A stretch of DNA of 64,000 nt from positions 62,001 through 126,000 of the forward strand of contig CANPWA010000005.1 of assembly GCA_947581865.1 (NCBI GenBank). The letters are read 5' to 3'. A program made the position numbers and the translations under genes. Below are positions 45,865-54,867 of the stretch, piece by piece. Every line of letters starts with the position of its first letter. Position 1 is the stretch's first letter. The notes under the pieces were generated by a model, which ran no database searches, was not told where the DNA came from, and was given only the letters and a program-made list of their open reading frames with translations. The stretch comes from an uncultured Acetatifactor sp. Lineage in GTDB: Bacteria; Bacillota; Clostridia; Lachnospirales; Lachnospiraceae.

Positions 45865-47061
45865 CTACTCCTTTTCTGCCACTTTTTTGGCAACCACTAC
45901 AAAACGCCCGTTTTTCTCCTGATAGTCACAGGTGGAGAGCGTCAAAAGTCTGTCCCCGTAACTTGCGGTGACTCCGGTGTCATACAGGGAGTCCGCTGCC
46001 ATCTCGTTCATATTGGAATCAAATTCTTTTTCACTCAAAGCATCGATGAACTGATAATATTTAAAGACCACTTCTCCCTCGCTGTAAACCCGGGAGCGGA
46101 ACACATACATCACCTCATAAATACCCTTCTCATAAATCGTGTCAAAATCTATGTATCTGTGTTCCTCAAAATACTTCTGATCACTGTATCTGTCCAGACT
46201 GCCGAACATCTTCCCGCTCTTCATATGATGCCCGTAGAGGATCAGATTGGTGCTGGGTTTTAACACATCGCAATCCTTATCCATAAAGATCGAACCGTTC
46301 TTGTCATATTCCTGATTCAGATTGTGGTCAAGATAATACTCATTGTCGTCTGTCTGCATGACAGGGTAATCTATATTTGTATCGTCAATTTTGATCCATC
46401 CGATTAGCTTTTTATTCTTATTTACCAAATTTTTATATTCGTCCAGCACTTCGGGAATCTCCTGTTCCCCCTCTTCGGTATAGTGGATCACCACTTCCTC
46501 CGTAGTCTGCCGGGACGGCATGGCGCCGGCATCCGCCTTCGCCTTCAGGGCAATAAGCTCATCGTAATTATTGGTGGTGCGCTGGTTAAAATAGAGATAA
46601 ACGCAGAAATATCCCAGACACACGGCGGCCGCCGCGGCACATAGCGCCACGGTCCATTTCCTGCGCTTCTCCTGTCTGCGCAGCTCTTCCTGCACCTCCT
46701 CTTCGGAGACGGGACGGGAACTGCCCTCCGCCGCCCGCGCCTTTGTTTTCTCTGCCTTACGCCCGGCTCCGGCGTTCCTCTTTCCTGCCGTTTTGCCGGC
46801 GGCTTTGCCCTTCCCTGCGCAGCGGGATTTTATCTGTTTGATCCGCTCCGCAAGCTCATCCTCAAAATCCTGTCCTAAAAGCGTATAAAATTTATATTTC
46901 CCACTCTTCACTTCGCCCAGCAGCCGGGTAAGCTCTTCCAGGGTATAAGATGCAGACTCCTTTCGCAGTCTGTCCATGATCTCTTTATCCCGCAGCGCCC
47001 TCTTATAGTCCGCCTCCGTGCGAAAGCTGCGGTCTTCAACGATGTATTCCTTCTGCGCCAT
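45865..47061 (-). CDS. Class B sortase
   Basis: A protein of 398 residues with a long cytoplasmic N-terminus (about 1-140, charged, partly Ala/Lys-rich), one membrane span (TVALCAAAAAVCLGYFCVYL) and the catalytic sortase domain. Class B features are LILYGHHMKSGKMFGSL (catalytic histidine) and LTLSTCDYQEKNGRF with C378 and R386. It anchors wall proteins by their C-terminal sorting signal; the adjacent TPKTGD protein is the obvious substrate. The cytoplasmic extension is larger than in most class B enzymes. Start at 47061 gives MAQKEYIVED. Confidence 0.92.
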   Translation of the reverse strand: MAQKEYIVEDRSFRTEADYKRALRDKEIMDRLRKESASYTLEELTRLLGEVKSGKYKFYTLLGQDFEDELAERIKQIKSRCAGKGKAAGKTAGKRNAGAGRKAEKTKARAAEGSSRPVSEEEVQEELRRQEKRRKWTVALCAAAAAVCLGYFCVYLYFNQRTTNNYDELIALKAKADAGAMPSRQTTEEVVIHYTEEGEQEIPEVLDEYKNLVNKNKKLIGWIKIDDTNIDYPVMQTDDNEYYLDHNLNQEYDKNGSIFMDKDCDVLKPSTNLILYGHHMKSGKMFGSLDRYSDQKYFEEHRYIDFDTIYEKGIYEVMYVFRSRVYSEGEVVFKYYQFIDALSEKEFDSNMNEMAADSLYDTGVTASYGDRLLTLSTCDYQEKNGRFVVVAKKVAEKE

Positions 47062-47111
47062 ATCATCATCCCTGTTTTGTCCATACAAAACCTATTCTGT
47101 CTATTACTTTT

Positions 47112-47139
47112 ATTTTACTATATCTCACAATTTATGCAA
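47112..47139 (-). promoter_or_regulatory. Promoter of the sortase-LRR operon
   Basis: TTGCAT (47134-47139 on the minus strand), 16 bp, TAAAAT (47112-47117), 51 bp before the start. Confidence 0.55.
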
Positions 47140-47202
47140 GTCTTTTCTCCGCATTCGACACCTTCCCGTTAAACTCCTTTCAAGAAATCTATCGGGAAAC
47201 AG

Positions 47203-47232
47203 AAACATAGACATGCCGCCCCGCATACAATA
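47203..47232 (+). promoter_or_regulatory. Sporulation-type promoter of the Cys-rich protein gene
   Basis: CATACAATA (47224-47232) fits both the sigma-E -10 (CATACAAT) and the sigma-K -10 (CATANNNTA). AAACAT (47203-47208) lies 15 bp upstream as a loose -35. The gene starts 38 bp downstream. It is a strong -10 with a weak -35. Confidence 0.5.
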
Positions 47233-47269
47233 CACCATAAATAAAAACTCTATTGTGGAGGCAAATATT

Positions 47270-47578
47270 ATGAGCAATCTGACTTCTGGAAACTGCGGCT
47301 GTGGCACCAGCAACAGCAGTATCTTCGGCGGCAATAGCTGTACCTGGATCATCCTGTTACTGCTTTTCTGCGGCGGCAACAATGGCTGTGGCTGCGGCAA
47401 CGGCACCAGTCTCTTTAACAACAACGGCAACGGCTGCTGTGAGTCATTGATCTGGCTGCTGCTTCTGAGCGCCTTCTGCGGCAACAACAACGGCTGCGGA
47501 TGCGGCAACGGCACCAGCAATGCCAGCTACAACAACGGCTGCGGATGTGATTCCTACAACAACGGCTGCGGATGCTGA
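47270..47578 (+). CDS. Cys/Gly/Asn-rich small protein (high-cysteine type), unknown function
   Basis: A protein of 102 residues with 15 cysteines, opening MSNLTSGNCGCG and ending in repeated NNGCGC. Two units repeat: hydrophobic TWIILLLLFCGG, NNGCGCGNGTS; then SLIWLLLLSAFCG, NNNGCGCGNGTS, and two more NNGCGC ends. It resembles proteins annotated as chorion-class high-cysteine in Clostridia. The start at 47270 follows GTGGAGG. It has a sporulation-type promoter, so a spore-coat or crust role is possible but unproven. It is read opposite to the sortase operon and ends at a strong terminator. Confidence 0.85.
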   Translation: MSNLTSGNCGCGTSNSSIFGGNSCTWIILLLLFCGGNNGCGCGNGTSLFNNNGNGCCESLIWLLLLSAFCGNNNGCGCGNGTSNASYNNGCGCDSYNNGCGC

Positions 47579-47596
47579 TCTGCAGCACAGGTAAGG

Positions 47597-47620
47597 CAGG
47601 CTCCTTCGGGGGCCTGTTTT
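47597..47620 (+). terminator. Terminator after the Cys-rich gene
   Basis: CAGGCTCC pairs with GGGGCCTG (one G-U pair) around a UUCG loop, then TTTT. It lies 18 bp after the stop codon. Confidence 0.85.
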
Positions 47621-47638
47621 GCATGACAGATCTGCCTG

Positions 47639-47667
47639 CCATATTTTTCCTTCCGGAAGCATAAAAT
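47639..47667 (+). promoter_or_regulatory. Sigma-E-type promoter of the following two-gene unit
   Basis: CCATATT (47639-47645), 14 bp, CATAAAAT (47660-47667). This matches the -35 ATATT core and 7 of 8 -10 bases of sigma-E sites. It lies 34 bp before the ATG at 47701. Confidence 0.6.
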
Positions 47668-47700
47668 ACATTGACAAATCGTAAATTACAGGAGGTCAAT

Positions 47701-48141
47701 ATGGACGGCGATCATCCGGATAAGATCATGGCGTTTGACGCCCTTTTTACAACCAACCATATTCGGATGATGAAGCTGCTCTTAGGTTATCTGGAGCCTC
47801 CCCTTCAGGGAAAACTTGCCGTCTATATCAAATTTCTGGAGCTTCAGTACACGCTCACGTTCTTTCACCGTACTCCCCGCGCCTCCCTCTGCCCGGGGGC
47901 AGATATGCAGGGCAGAGGCGCAGACTACACTGCCATTTTGGATGAAATACTCCCCTTCTGCTCCTCCTCGGAGAGAGAAACCCTGGAAACGATCCGGAAT
48001 ACGCTCCAAAATTTCCAGAACATGCAGGAAATGATGGAAACCATACAGATGCTCCGGGAAGTCTCGCCGGAGATGTTCTCCGGCGAAGGCGCGGATATGT
48101 CACAGATGATGCAGATGATGCAGGGAATGTTCGATAGTTAA
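47701..48141 (+). CDS. Unknown protein, Met-rich C-terminus (sporulation-linked by promoter)
   Basis: A protein of 146 residues without a recognised domain. It is mainly helical with a hydrophobic amphipathic core (KLAVYIKFLELQYTLTFFHR) and a Met/Gln-rich end (SQMMQMMQGMF). It contains two cysteines and no signal peptide or membrane span. CAGGAGG precedes the ATG. Its promoter looks like a sigma-E site. It is followed after 46 bp by another unknown gene, read the same way; the pair sits next to the Cys-rich gene. Confidence 0.75.
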   Translation: MDGDHPDKIMAFDALFTTNHIRMMKLLLGYLEPPLQGKLAVYIKFLELQYTLTFFHRTPRASLCPGADMQGRGADYTAILDEILPFCSSSERETLETIRNTLQNFQNMQEMMETIQMLREVSPEMFSGEGADMSQMMQMMQGMFDS

Positions 48142-48187
48142 GGAATCAGCCGGATCAGAATGTAAAAGCCAAGGAGGGAATTTATAT

Positions 48188-48508
48188 ATGACAGAGCCAA
48201 ACTCCCGTCCCGCATGGATGGACGATGAACTGGTAAAAGATATCCCCGGGGAAAAGCTGGATTTTCTGAACAAACTGTTCAACGAGACCAATGCCCGGCG
48301 ATCGGACGCTTCGGGACCCAGAAGCCAGAAAGAGATGCTGATGCTCATGATGCCGCTCATACGTCAGGCAAAAGCCGCAGATCTCTCCTTCACGCCGCAG
48401 GAGCTTCAGGCGGCGGCTGCCGCGATCAGAAAATACAGTACTGCCGAAGAACTCAGGCAAATCGACAAATTCTACAGCCAGCATAACAATTTCCAGCCAA
48501 AACCCTGA
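48188..48508 (+). CDS. Unknown small helical protein
   Basis: A protein of 106 residues, hydrophilic, helical, without membrane span or cysteine. Parts such as PAWMDDELVKDIPGEKLDFLN and LSFTPQELQAAAAAIRKYST suggest a small helical bundle. GGAGGG lies 8 bases before the start. It forms the second gene of the unit begun at 47701. Family not recognised. Confidence 0.7.
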   Translation: MTEPNSRPAWMDDELVKDIPGEKLDFLNKLFNETNARRSDASGPRSQKEMLMLMMPLIRQAKAADLSFTPQELQAAAAAIRKYSTAEELRQIDKFYSQHNNFQPKP

Positions 48509-48562
48509 AAAGAACGAACCAAAAAACTGCTCCGATATCTCAAAGACCGCCTTCTACAGCAA

Positions 48563-48589
48563 AACAGTTCAGCCGCCGGCTGAACTGTT
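48563..48589. terminator. Bidirectional terminator between the unknown pair and leuS
   Basis: AACAGTTCAGCC and its complement flank a 3-base loop, a perfect 12-bp stem. Read from leuS it ends in TTTTGC. Its position between convergent genes suits ending both. Confidence 0.8.
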
Positions 48590-48631
48590 CCCCTGTTATC
48601 CACTGCTTTGGACCTGTCTTCCTGTTATCTT

Positions 48632-51043
48632 TTACTTTGCCACAATATTGACAAGGCGCCCCGGAACATAAATTTCCTTCACGATGTCTCCGGTGAGCTT
48701 ATCGCCCAGCGCTTCCTTCGCCATGGCGATGACAGTATCCTTGTCCGCATCCTTTTCCACCATGATGGCAGCGCGCATCTTACCGTTCACCTGGACACCC
48801 ACCTCCACGGTGCTCTCCACGGTCTTGGCCTCATCATACTCCGGCCAGACGGTCTGGTAGATCCTGCCCTCATAGCCTGCCGTCTGCCACAGCTCCTCCG
48901 TGATATGGGGCGCCACGGGATTGAGCAGGGTGAGCAGGGTTTTATACTCTCCCCTGGTCACGGAATTTTTCCGGTAAAACTCATTGATCAGCGCCATCAT
49001 CGCCGCAATGGCAGTGTTATATTTTAAACTCTCGTAGTCGCCGGACACCTTTTTGATGGTCTGGTGCATCTTCGTCTCCAGATCCGCGCTGTAACCGTCT
49101 TCGTCCGTCAGAATATCCTGAAGTTTCCACACCCTCTCCAGGAATCTCCTGCAGCCCTTCACGCCGTCCTCGCTCCATGCCGCGGACAGATCGAAGGCAC
49201 CGATGAACATCTCATAGGTCCGCAGGGTGTCCGCGCCATAATCCTGCACGATGTCGTCGGGATTGACCACATTTCCCCGGGACTTGGACATCTTCTCGCC
49301 GTTGGAGCCCAGGATCATGCCATGGCTGGTACGCTTCTGATAGGGCTCGGGGCAGGGCACCACCTTCTGGTCATAGAGAAACCGGTGCCAGAACCTGGAG
49401 TAGAGAAGATGCAGTGTGGTGTGCTCCATACCGCCATTGTACCAGTCCACAGGCATCCAATACTCCAAAGCCTCCTTACTCGCCAAAGCTTCCTTGTTGC
49501 CGGGATCGGTGTAGCGCAGGAAATACCAGGAGGAACCTGCCCACTGAGGCATGGTGTCCGTCTCCCGCTTTGCGGGACCGCCGCAGCAGGGACAGGTGGT
49601 GTTCACCCAGTCCGTCATGGCCGCCAGGGGGGATTCCCCGTTGTCGGTGGGCTCATAGGATTCCACCTCGGGGAGCATCAGCGGAAGCTCGCTCTCATCG
49701 AGAGGCACAAAACCGCACTTGTCACAGTGCACGATGGGAATGGGCTCGCCCCAGTAACGCTGTCTGGAGAACACCCAGTCCCTGAGCTTGAAATTGGTCT
49801 TGCTGTTGCCAATCCCCTTCTCCTCCAGGTATTCGATGATCTTTTTCTTGGCATCCGCCACGGATAGCCCATTGAGGAACTCGGAATTGACAAGGGTTCC
49901 GGTGGCAACATCCGTGTAGACCTGCTCCTGTACGCTGACCGGGCTGCCTGCCACTACCTCGATGATCGGAAGGTTAAATTTCTTCGCAAAATCCCAGTCT
50001 CTCTCGTCGTGGGCAGGAACCGCCATGATGGCTCCGGTCCCATAGGTCATCAGCACATAGTCGGAGATCCAGATGGGAATCTCCTTGCCGTTTACAGGAT
50101 TCGTGGCAGTCAGCCCTTCGATCTCCACACCTGTCTTGTCCTTGACAAGCTCCGTGCGCTCAAAATCGGATTTTTTCGCCGCCTGCTCCCGGTACGCCAC
50201 CAGCGCGTCATAGTTTCCGATCTCATCCTTATAGCGCTCGATCAGGGGATGTTCCGGGGAAATGACCATATAGGTCGCTCCAAAGAGCGTGTCCGGCCGG
50301 GTGGTGTAGACCCTGAGCTTCTCCTCCTTGCCCGTGAGCGCAAAGTCCACCTCCGCGCCCTGGCTCTTGCCGATCCAGTTTTTCTGGGAGACCTTGACAC
50401 GCTCGATATAATCCACGGTGTCCAGCCCCTGGATCAGTTTGTCCGCGTACTCCGTGATCTTGAGCATCCACTGGCTCTTGACCCTTCTGACCACTTCGGA
50501 GCCGCAGCGCTCGCACACACCGTTTACCACTTCCTCATTGGCCAGTCCCACTTTACAGGAAGTACACCAGTTGATGGGCATCTCGGATTTGTACGCCAGC
50601 CCCGCCTTGAAAAGTTTTAAGAAAATCCACTGGGTCCATTTATAGTAATCGGGATCCGTGGTATTGATCTCCCTGTCCCAGTCAAAGGAATATCCCAGCG
50701 CGTGAAGCTGTCCCTTGAAGCGTTTCACATTCTCTGCCGTCACGATCCTGGGATGGATGTGATTCTTGATCGCATAATTCTCGGTGGGCAGCCCGAAAGC
50801 GTCCCAACCCATGGGATAGAGCACATTATAGCCCTGCATCCTGCGCTTTCTCGCCACGATATCCAGCGCCGTGTAGGGACGGGGATGTCCCACATGAAGC
50901 CCCTGTCCGGAGGGATAGGGAAACTCCACCAGCGCATAATATTTGGGTTTGGAATAGTCATCGGAGGTCTTGAACGCCTTTTCGTCGTCCCAGATCTTCT
51001 GCCATTTCTGTTCCACCTCATGGTGATTGTACGGTACTGCCAT
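48632..51043 (-). CDS. leuS: Leucyl-tRNA synthetase
   Basis: A protein of 803 residues of class I type. It has [21 protein letters not shown] (HIGH region), the CP1 editing domain, the metal site [20 protein letters not shown] and [18 protein letters not shown] (KMSKS). Length and motif order match bacterial LeuRS. Its leader shows no T-box (no GGTGG-type box or specifier loop seen), unlike many Firmicutes. The promoter is at 51150-51178. Confidence 0.97.
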   Translation of the reverse strand: MAVPYNHHEVEQKWQKIWDDEKAFKTSDDYSKPKYYALVEFPYPSGQGLHVGHPRPYTALDIVARKRRMQGYNVLYPMGWDAFGLPTENYAIKNHIHPRIVTAENVKRFKGQLHALGYSFDWDREINTTDPDYYKWTQWIFLKLFKAGLAYKSEMPINWCTSCKVGLANEEVVNGVCERCGSEVVRRVKSQWMLKITEYADKLIQGLDTVDYIERVKVSQKNWIGKSQGAEVDFALTGKEEKLRVYTTRPDTLFGATYMVISPEHPLIERYKDEIGNYDALVAYREQAAKKSDFERTELVKDKTGVEIEGLTATNPVNGKEIPIWISDYVLMTYGTGAIMAVPAHDERDWDFAKKFNLPIIEVVAGSPVSVQEQVYTDVATGTLVNSEFLNGLSVADAKKKIIEYLEEKGIGNSKTNFKLRDWVFSRQRYWGEPIPIVHCDKCGFVPLDESELPLMLPEVESYEPTDNGESPLAAMTDWVNTTCPCCGGPAKRETDTMPQWAGSSWYFLRYTDPGNKEALASKEALEYWMPVDWYNGGMEHTTLHLLYSRFWHRFLYDQKVVPCPEPYQKRTSHGMILGSNGEKMSKSRGNVVNPDDIVQDYGADTLRTYEMFIGAFDLSAAWSEDGVKGCRRFLERVWKLQDILTDEDGYSADLETKMHQTIKKVSGDYESLKYNTAIAAMMALINEFYRKNSVTRGEYKTLLTLLNPVAPHITEELWQTAGYEGRIYQTVWPEYDEAKTVESTVEVGVQVNGKMRAAIMVEKDADKDTVIAMAKEALGDKLTGDIVKEIYVPGRLVNIVAK

Positions 51044-51149
51044 ATTTTGTGCCCTCTTTTCCTCTTATTTCTTTTGGGACCATGCCCGGTTGTTTCGCCG
51101 TCTTCCGGTGCCTGCCCCTCTGAGCAATCCAAAATGCCACATTTAGTCA

Positions 51150-51178
51150 ATTATAAACCCACAAAATTAAATTTACAA
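51150..51178 (-). promoter_or_regulatory. Promoter of leuS
   Basis: TTGTAA (51173-51178 on the minus strand), 17 bp, TATAAT (51150-51155). The leader would be about 100 nt. Confidence 0.65.
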
Positions 51179-51260
51179 CACAAAAATGCAACAGCGCCCA
51201 TATACGTCAATTATAAAAAGGAATTTTATGCCTGAAATAAGCATGTAAATCTTGACATCC

Positions 51261-51300
51261 AAAAAAATCAAGGAAAAACACACTTCGGATGTTTTTCCTT
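51261..51300 (-). terminator. Terminator of tmRNA
   Basis: An 11-bp stem AAGGAAAAACA/TGTTTTTCCTT with a 9-base loop is followed by GATTTTTTT on the minus strand, about 76 bp after the tmRNA end. Confidence 0.8.
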
Positions 51301-51375
51301 TCCCTGTAAAGACGATATTTGATTGCCGCATCGTTTTGAAAACGCCGCAAACGCCGATGAATACGGCATTTTTAG

Positions 51376-51728
51376 TGGAGTAGACGGGAGTCGAACCCGT
51401 GTCCAAAAGCCCATTCCCTGTCCTTCTACTATCATAGTCCGTTATTGCGGGCGGGCCTGCCCCGCCCTGTTCCCTCCTCCTGCCGGAAACGAACAGCCGG
51501 CCGGATTCGGTAGCTCCTGATACGCCCATGTGCCCGGAGCCCGTCACATGTCGTTTCTCACATAGTCGATGCCCGGATTCTAAAGTGTGAGTGCCCTAGA
51601 GCGGACAGCAGCCCTTAGGCTGCGTATGCTAAATTATCTTCAGCGTTTATTTTTATTCTGCCATTTAACGCATCGCTTGCGGATAGCTTCTCCAGCTGCA
51701 GGACCCCTGTCGAAACCTTTACTACCCC
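51376..51728 (-). ncRNA. ssrA: Transfer-messenger RNA
   Basis: A 353-nt RNA. The tRNA-like ends pair GGGGTAG (5') with CTACTCC (3'), with TTCGACTCCCG of the T-arm near the 3' end and the conserved 5' GGTTTCGACAGGGG. The resume codon GCT starts a tag frame AEDNLAYAA at 51644 to the stop at 51615. CCA is not encoded, so it must be added. The promoter and terminator are visible. smpB lies 80 bp upstream, with rnr further up, so the whole trans-translation set is grouped. Confidence 0.96.
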
Positions 51729-51748
51729 ATATATGATTTTCTGATCCT

Positions 51749-51777
51749 ATTATAGTTGTTATCTATGCCCGGGTCAA
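51749..51777 (-). promoter_or_regulatory. Promoter of tmRNA
   Basis: TTGACC (51772-51777 on the minus strand), 17 bp, TATAAT (51749-51754), 20 bp before the mature 5' end. Confidence 0.85.
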
Positions 51778-51808
51778 CACCCCCATTCCTTAATTTTCTC
51801 TTAAATGC

Positions 51809-52276
51809 CTATAGATTTTTTACTTTGAATTCTCTCTCTGTCTCCCGTCTTGCATCTTTCCTGGCTATGCTCTCCCGCTTATCGTAGAGCTTCTTGCCCC
51901 GGGCAAGCCCGATCTGCAGTTTCACCCTGCCCTCCTTAAAATATACCTGGAGGGGAACCAGAGTATAACCCTTCTCTTTGATCTTCCCTTCCAGCTTATT
52001 GATCTCACAGCGGTGCATCAGAAGCTTTTTTACGCGCAGAGGGTCCTTGTTGAACAGATTGCCTTTTTCATAAGGGGAAACGTGCATACCATAGACGAAG
52101 ACCTCCCCGTTTTCAATGCGCACAAAACTCTCCTTGATACTGCATTTCCCCATGCGGATCGATTTGACTTCCGTGCCGTGAAGCGCCACTCCGGTCTCGT
52201 AGGTCTCATCGATAAAATAGTCATGATATGCCTTCTTGTTGTTGGCGACAAGTTTCTGTGTCTCTTTTTGTGCCAT
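51809..52276 (-). CDS. smpB: SsrA-binding protein SmpB
   Basis: A protein of 155 residues that carries tmRNA to stalled ribosomes. It has the typical oligonucleotide-binding start [20 protein letters not shown], then [19 protein letters not shown] and the C-terminal [20 protein letters not shown] helix. It lies 1 bp after rnr and 80 bp before the tmRNA. Start at 52276 follows GGGAGG. Confidence 0.97.
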   Translation of the reverse strand: MAQKETQKLVANNKKAYHDYFIDETYETGVALHGTEVKSIRMGKCSIKESFVRIENGEVFVYGMHVSPYEKGNLFNKDPLRVKKLLMHRCEINKLEGKIKEKGYTLVPLQVYFKEGRVKLQIGLARGKKLYDKRESIARKDARRETEREFKVKNL

Positions 52277-52277
52277 G

Positions 52278-54473
52278 TCATCGTCCTCCCAGTTCAAAAT
52301 CTATGGTGCGGTTAAATCTGTCGCAGCCGATGACCCGGACACGCAGCGGCATTCCAAGCCGGAAACTCTGACCCGTACTCTCCCCCACCATCTCGCAGGA
52401 ATTTTCATTGTAATAAAAATAATCTCCTGTCAGCCGGGACACATGTACCAGCCCCTCTACAGTGTTGGGGAGCTCCACATAGATGCCCCAGGAAGTGACT
52501 CCGGAGACCAGCCCGTCGAACTCCTCTCCCATATGCCCTTCCATATACTCCACTTTCTTCAGCTTGTCTGTCTCCCGTTCCGCCTCGTCGGCGCGCCGTT
52601 CCAGCCGGGAAGATTCCTTCGCCACATCGGGAAGGATCTCCCGGTAGTGGGCGATGCGTTCATCGCTTAACCTTCCCCGCAGATGTTCCTTAATGATACG
52701 GTGTATCTGTAAATCCGGATAGCGACGGATAGGAGAAGTAAAATGGCAGTAAAACCGGCAGGCAAGACCGAAATGCCCGCTGGCGGCTACACTGTACTTC
52801 GCCTGCTTCATGCTGCGCAGGGCAAGTCTTGCGATCATCGGTTCCTCCAAAGTCCCCGCCGCCTTCTCCAAGAGTTTCTGGATTTCCTTGGGGTGGACTT
52901 CCTCACTTCCCACCTTGCTCCCCCGTTTGTTCATGGATTTCATATAATACCCGAAGTTGTTGATAAACAGAGAAAGCTTCTGTATGCGGTCCGGATCAGG
53001 CACATCATGGACACGGTAGACAAAGGGCATATCCATCCAGTAAAAATGCTGTGCCACCGTCTCGTTCGCCGCCAGCATAAAATCTTCTATCATATCCGTT
53101 GCGACATTCCTCTCATAGGGTCTGATATCCAGAGGATGCCCTTTGGAATCCAGCAAAATTCTGCATTCCGGGAAGTCGAACCCCACGGCTCCCCGCCTGT
53201 GGCGCTTTTCCCGCAGGATTGCCGACAGATCCCTCATCTGACAGAGCATGGGCATGAGGGGCTCATATTCTCCCGGATCACAGTTTCCCCCTCCGTCTTC
53301 CTCCAGCAGTTCCTTCACCTGCGTGTAGGACATTCTCCTGTCCACCCGGATGACGGACTCGCAGATTTCATAGTCCGTGATCTCCCCCTTTAAGTCGATC
53401 TCCATCAGACAGCTGAGCGCCAGCCGGTCCGTTCCCGCATTCAGCGAACAGATCCCGTTGGACAGCGCATGGGGAAGCATGGGGATCACCCTGTCCACCA
53501 GATACACACTGGTTCCCCGTTTGAGCGCCTCCCTGTCAAGGGCAGAATTCTCCTGCACATAGTTTGCCACATCGGCAATATGCACACCCAGACGGTAATG
53601 AGCACCGTCAAAGGAAACGCTGACGGCATCGTCCAGGTCCTTCGCATCTTCGCCGTCGATGGTCACCATGGTCACATCCCGCAGATTCCGCCGCCCTGCG
53701 CAGTCCGCCTCGGAGACCTCCTGAGACACCCGCGCAGCCTGGTTCATGATCTTTTCCGAAAATTCCACCGGCAGTTCATATGCCCGCACAATGGTCATAA
53801 CATCCACGCCCGGGTCATTGATATGCCCCAGGATCTCCACAATTTTTCCCTCGGGGTTTAAACGCCTTTCCTCCGGTCCGCTGGCGGGCTGCCCCGCGTC
53901 CGAACCGTAATCCGTTATCTCCACGACCACCTTATGCCCGGTCACAGCCCCCTGGGAATGCTCCAGAGGCACAAAAATATCACAGGGCAGTTTCCCGTTG
54001 TCGGGAAGGACAAATCCGTAATTTCCCCTGCCGCGCTCAAAGGTTCCCACCAGCGTGGTGATCCCGTGTGAGAGAACGCGAAGCACCTGCGCCTCCTGAC
54101 GTCTTCCGCGGTCTGACGACTTTAAGAGCGCCACCTGCACGATGTCTTTGTGGAAGGCTCCGCCCGTCTTGCCCTCAGGGATAAACAGATCCTCCGCTCT
54201 TCCCTCGATCTCCACGAATCCAAAGCCCTTGGCATTGCTGATAAAGGTCCCCGTGAGGATGCTGCCGTCGCCCTTGATATATTTTCCCTTCGGAGTGAGC
54301 ATCAGTCTGCCCTCCTGCACAAGCTCACGCAGGATGTCCGAAAGTTCTTCTCTCTCCGCCCGGTCCACCTGCATGAAGGAAGCCAGCTCTTTTTCCTTCA
54401 TGGGCGTATAGAAATCCGACTCCGCAAGTTCACATATTTTCTTTTTTCTCTCCCGTCTTTTTTCTTCACTCAT
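52278..54473 (-). CDS. rnr: Ribonuclease R (RNase II/VacB family)
   Basis: A protein of 731 residues: winged helix, two cold-shock domains, an RNB exonuclease core ([35 protein letters not shown]) and a C-terminal S1 domain. It degrades structured RNA 3' to 5' and works with trans-translation in removing faulty mRNA. The ATG at 54473 is chosen; an upstream TTG at 54500 lies inside the terminator of secG. Between secG and rnr is only this terminator, so rnr may depend on read-through or a promoter inside secG. Confidence 0.94.
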   Translation of the reverse strand: MSEEKRRERKKKICELAESDFYTPMKEKELASFMQVDRAEREELSDILRELVQEGRLMLTPKGKYIKGDGSILTGTFISNAKGFGFVEIEGRAEDLFIPEGKTGGAFHKDIVQVALLKSSDRGRRQEAQVLRVLSHGITTLVGTFERGRGNYGFVLPDNGKLPCDIFVPLEHSQGAVTGHKVVVEITDYGSDAGQPASGPEERRLNPEGKIVEILGHINDPGVDVMTIVRAYELPVEFSEKIMNQAARVSQEVSEADCAGRRNLRDVTMVTIDGEDAKDLDDAVSVSFDGAHYRLGVHIADVANYVQENSALDREALKRGTSVYLVDRVIPMLPHALSNGICSLNAGTDRLALSCLMEIDLKGEITDYEICESVIRVDRRMSYTQVKELLEEDGGGNCDPGEYEPLMPMLCQMRDLSAILREKRHRRGAVGFDFPECRILLDSKGHPLDIRPYERNVATDMIEDFMLAANETVAQHFYWMDMPFVYRVHDVPDPDRIQKLSLFINNFGYYMKSMNKRGSKVGSEEVHPKEIQKLLEKAAGTLEEPMIARLALRSMKQAKYSVAASGHFGLACRFYCHFTSPIRRYPDLQIHRIIKEHLRGRLSDERIAHYREILPDVAKESSRLERRADEAERETDKLKKVEYMEGHMGEEFDGLVSGVTSWGIYVELPNTVEGLVHVSRLTGDYFYYNENSCEMVGESTGQSFRLGMPLRVRVIGCDRFNRTIDFELGGR

Positions 54474-54498
54474 ATCTTTTTCCGGCTCTGTTTTTTTC

Positions 54499-54529
54499 AA
54501 AAAGAAAACACTCTTGTAAAAGAGTGTTT
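54499..54529 (-). terminator. Terminator of secG, directly before rnr
   Basis: AAACACTCTT and its complement flank a 4-base loop, then TCTTTTT on the minus strand. Only 25 bp separate its U-tract from the rnr start. Confidence 0.8.
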
Positions 54530-54539
54530 GTCTTATGTG

Positions 54540-54782
54540 TTATTGAAAAATATTCAAATTAAGTATTGCCGAAAGCAGGATGAACAATACCGCCAAAACC
54601 TTTGTCCAGGTGACCAGCCGTCCCTCCATGGAACGTCCCTTATTCTTCCCCCAGTAGGTCTCAGCCGCACCGCTGATGGTTCCCAGCCCCGCTGATTTTC
54701 CTTCCTGCATCAGCACCAACACGACAAGCGCAACACACACTAATATAAAGAAAACTGTCACTACGATCTTAAATGCTCCCAT
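54540..54782 (-). CDS. secG: Protein translocase subunit SecG
   Basis: A protein of 80 residues with two membrane spans (FKIVVTVFFILVCVALVVLV and VLAVLFILLSAILNLNIF) and the conserved loop QEGKSAGLGTISGAAETYWG. It helps SecYEG translocation. AGGAGG precedes the start. Upstream of rnr, as in other Firmicutes. Confidence 0.95.
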   Translation of the reverse strand: MGAFKIVVTVFFILVCVALVVLVLMQEGKSAGLGTISGAAETYWGKNKGRSMEGRLVTWTKVLAVLFILLSAILNLNIFQ

Positions 54783-54811
54783 CTCACACCTCCTAATGTC
54801 AAGCAAAAATA

Positions 54812-54840
54812 ATCATACCATACAACCCGCACAATTTCAA
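54812..54840 (-). promoter_or_regulatory. Promoter of secG
   Basis: TTGAAA (54835-54840 on the minus strand), 17 bp, TATGAT (54812-54817). Confidence 0.75.
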
Positions 54841-54867
54841 CAAAAACTTTTTTGCTGCGCACCCGGT

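Larger units (their letters stand above)
51044..51375. other. Gap between leuS and tmRNA: two promoter-like units, terminator, no gene
   Basis: A 332-bp gap. It holds the tmRNA terminator (51261-51300) and the leuS promoter (51150-51178). A second TATAAT lies 60 bp upstream at 51210-51215. Both TATAATs are within an identical 12-base repeat GTCAATTATAAA (51206-51217 and 51146-51157 on the plus strand). No open frame with a ribosome site is seen. Confidence 0.75.

Noticed and set aside
51044..51150. T-box riboswitch before leuS
   Set aside because: No conserved T-box core (GGTGG pattern), specifier stem or terminator was found in the leader.
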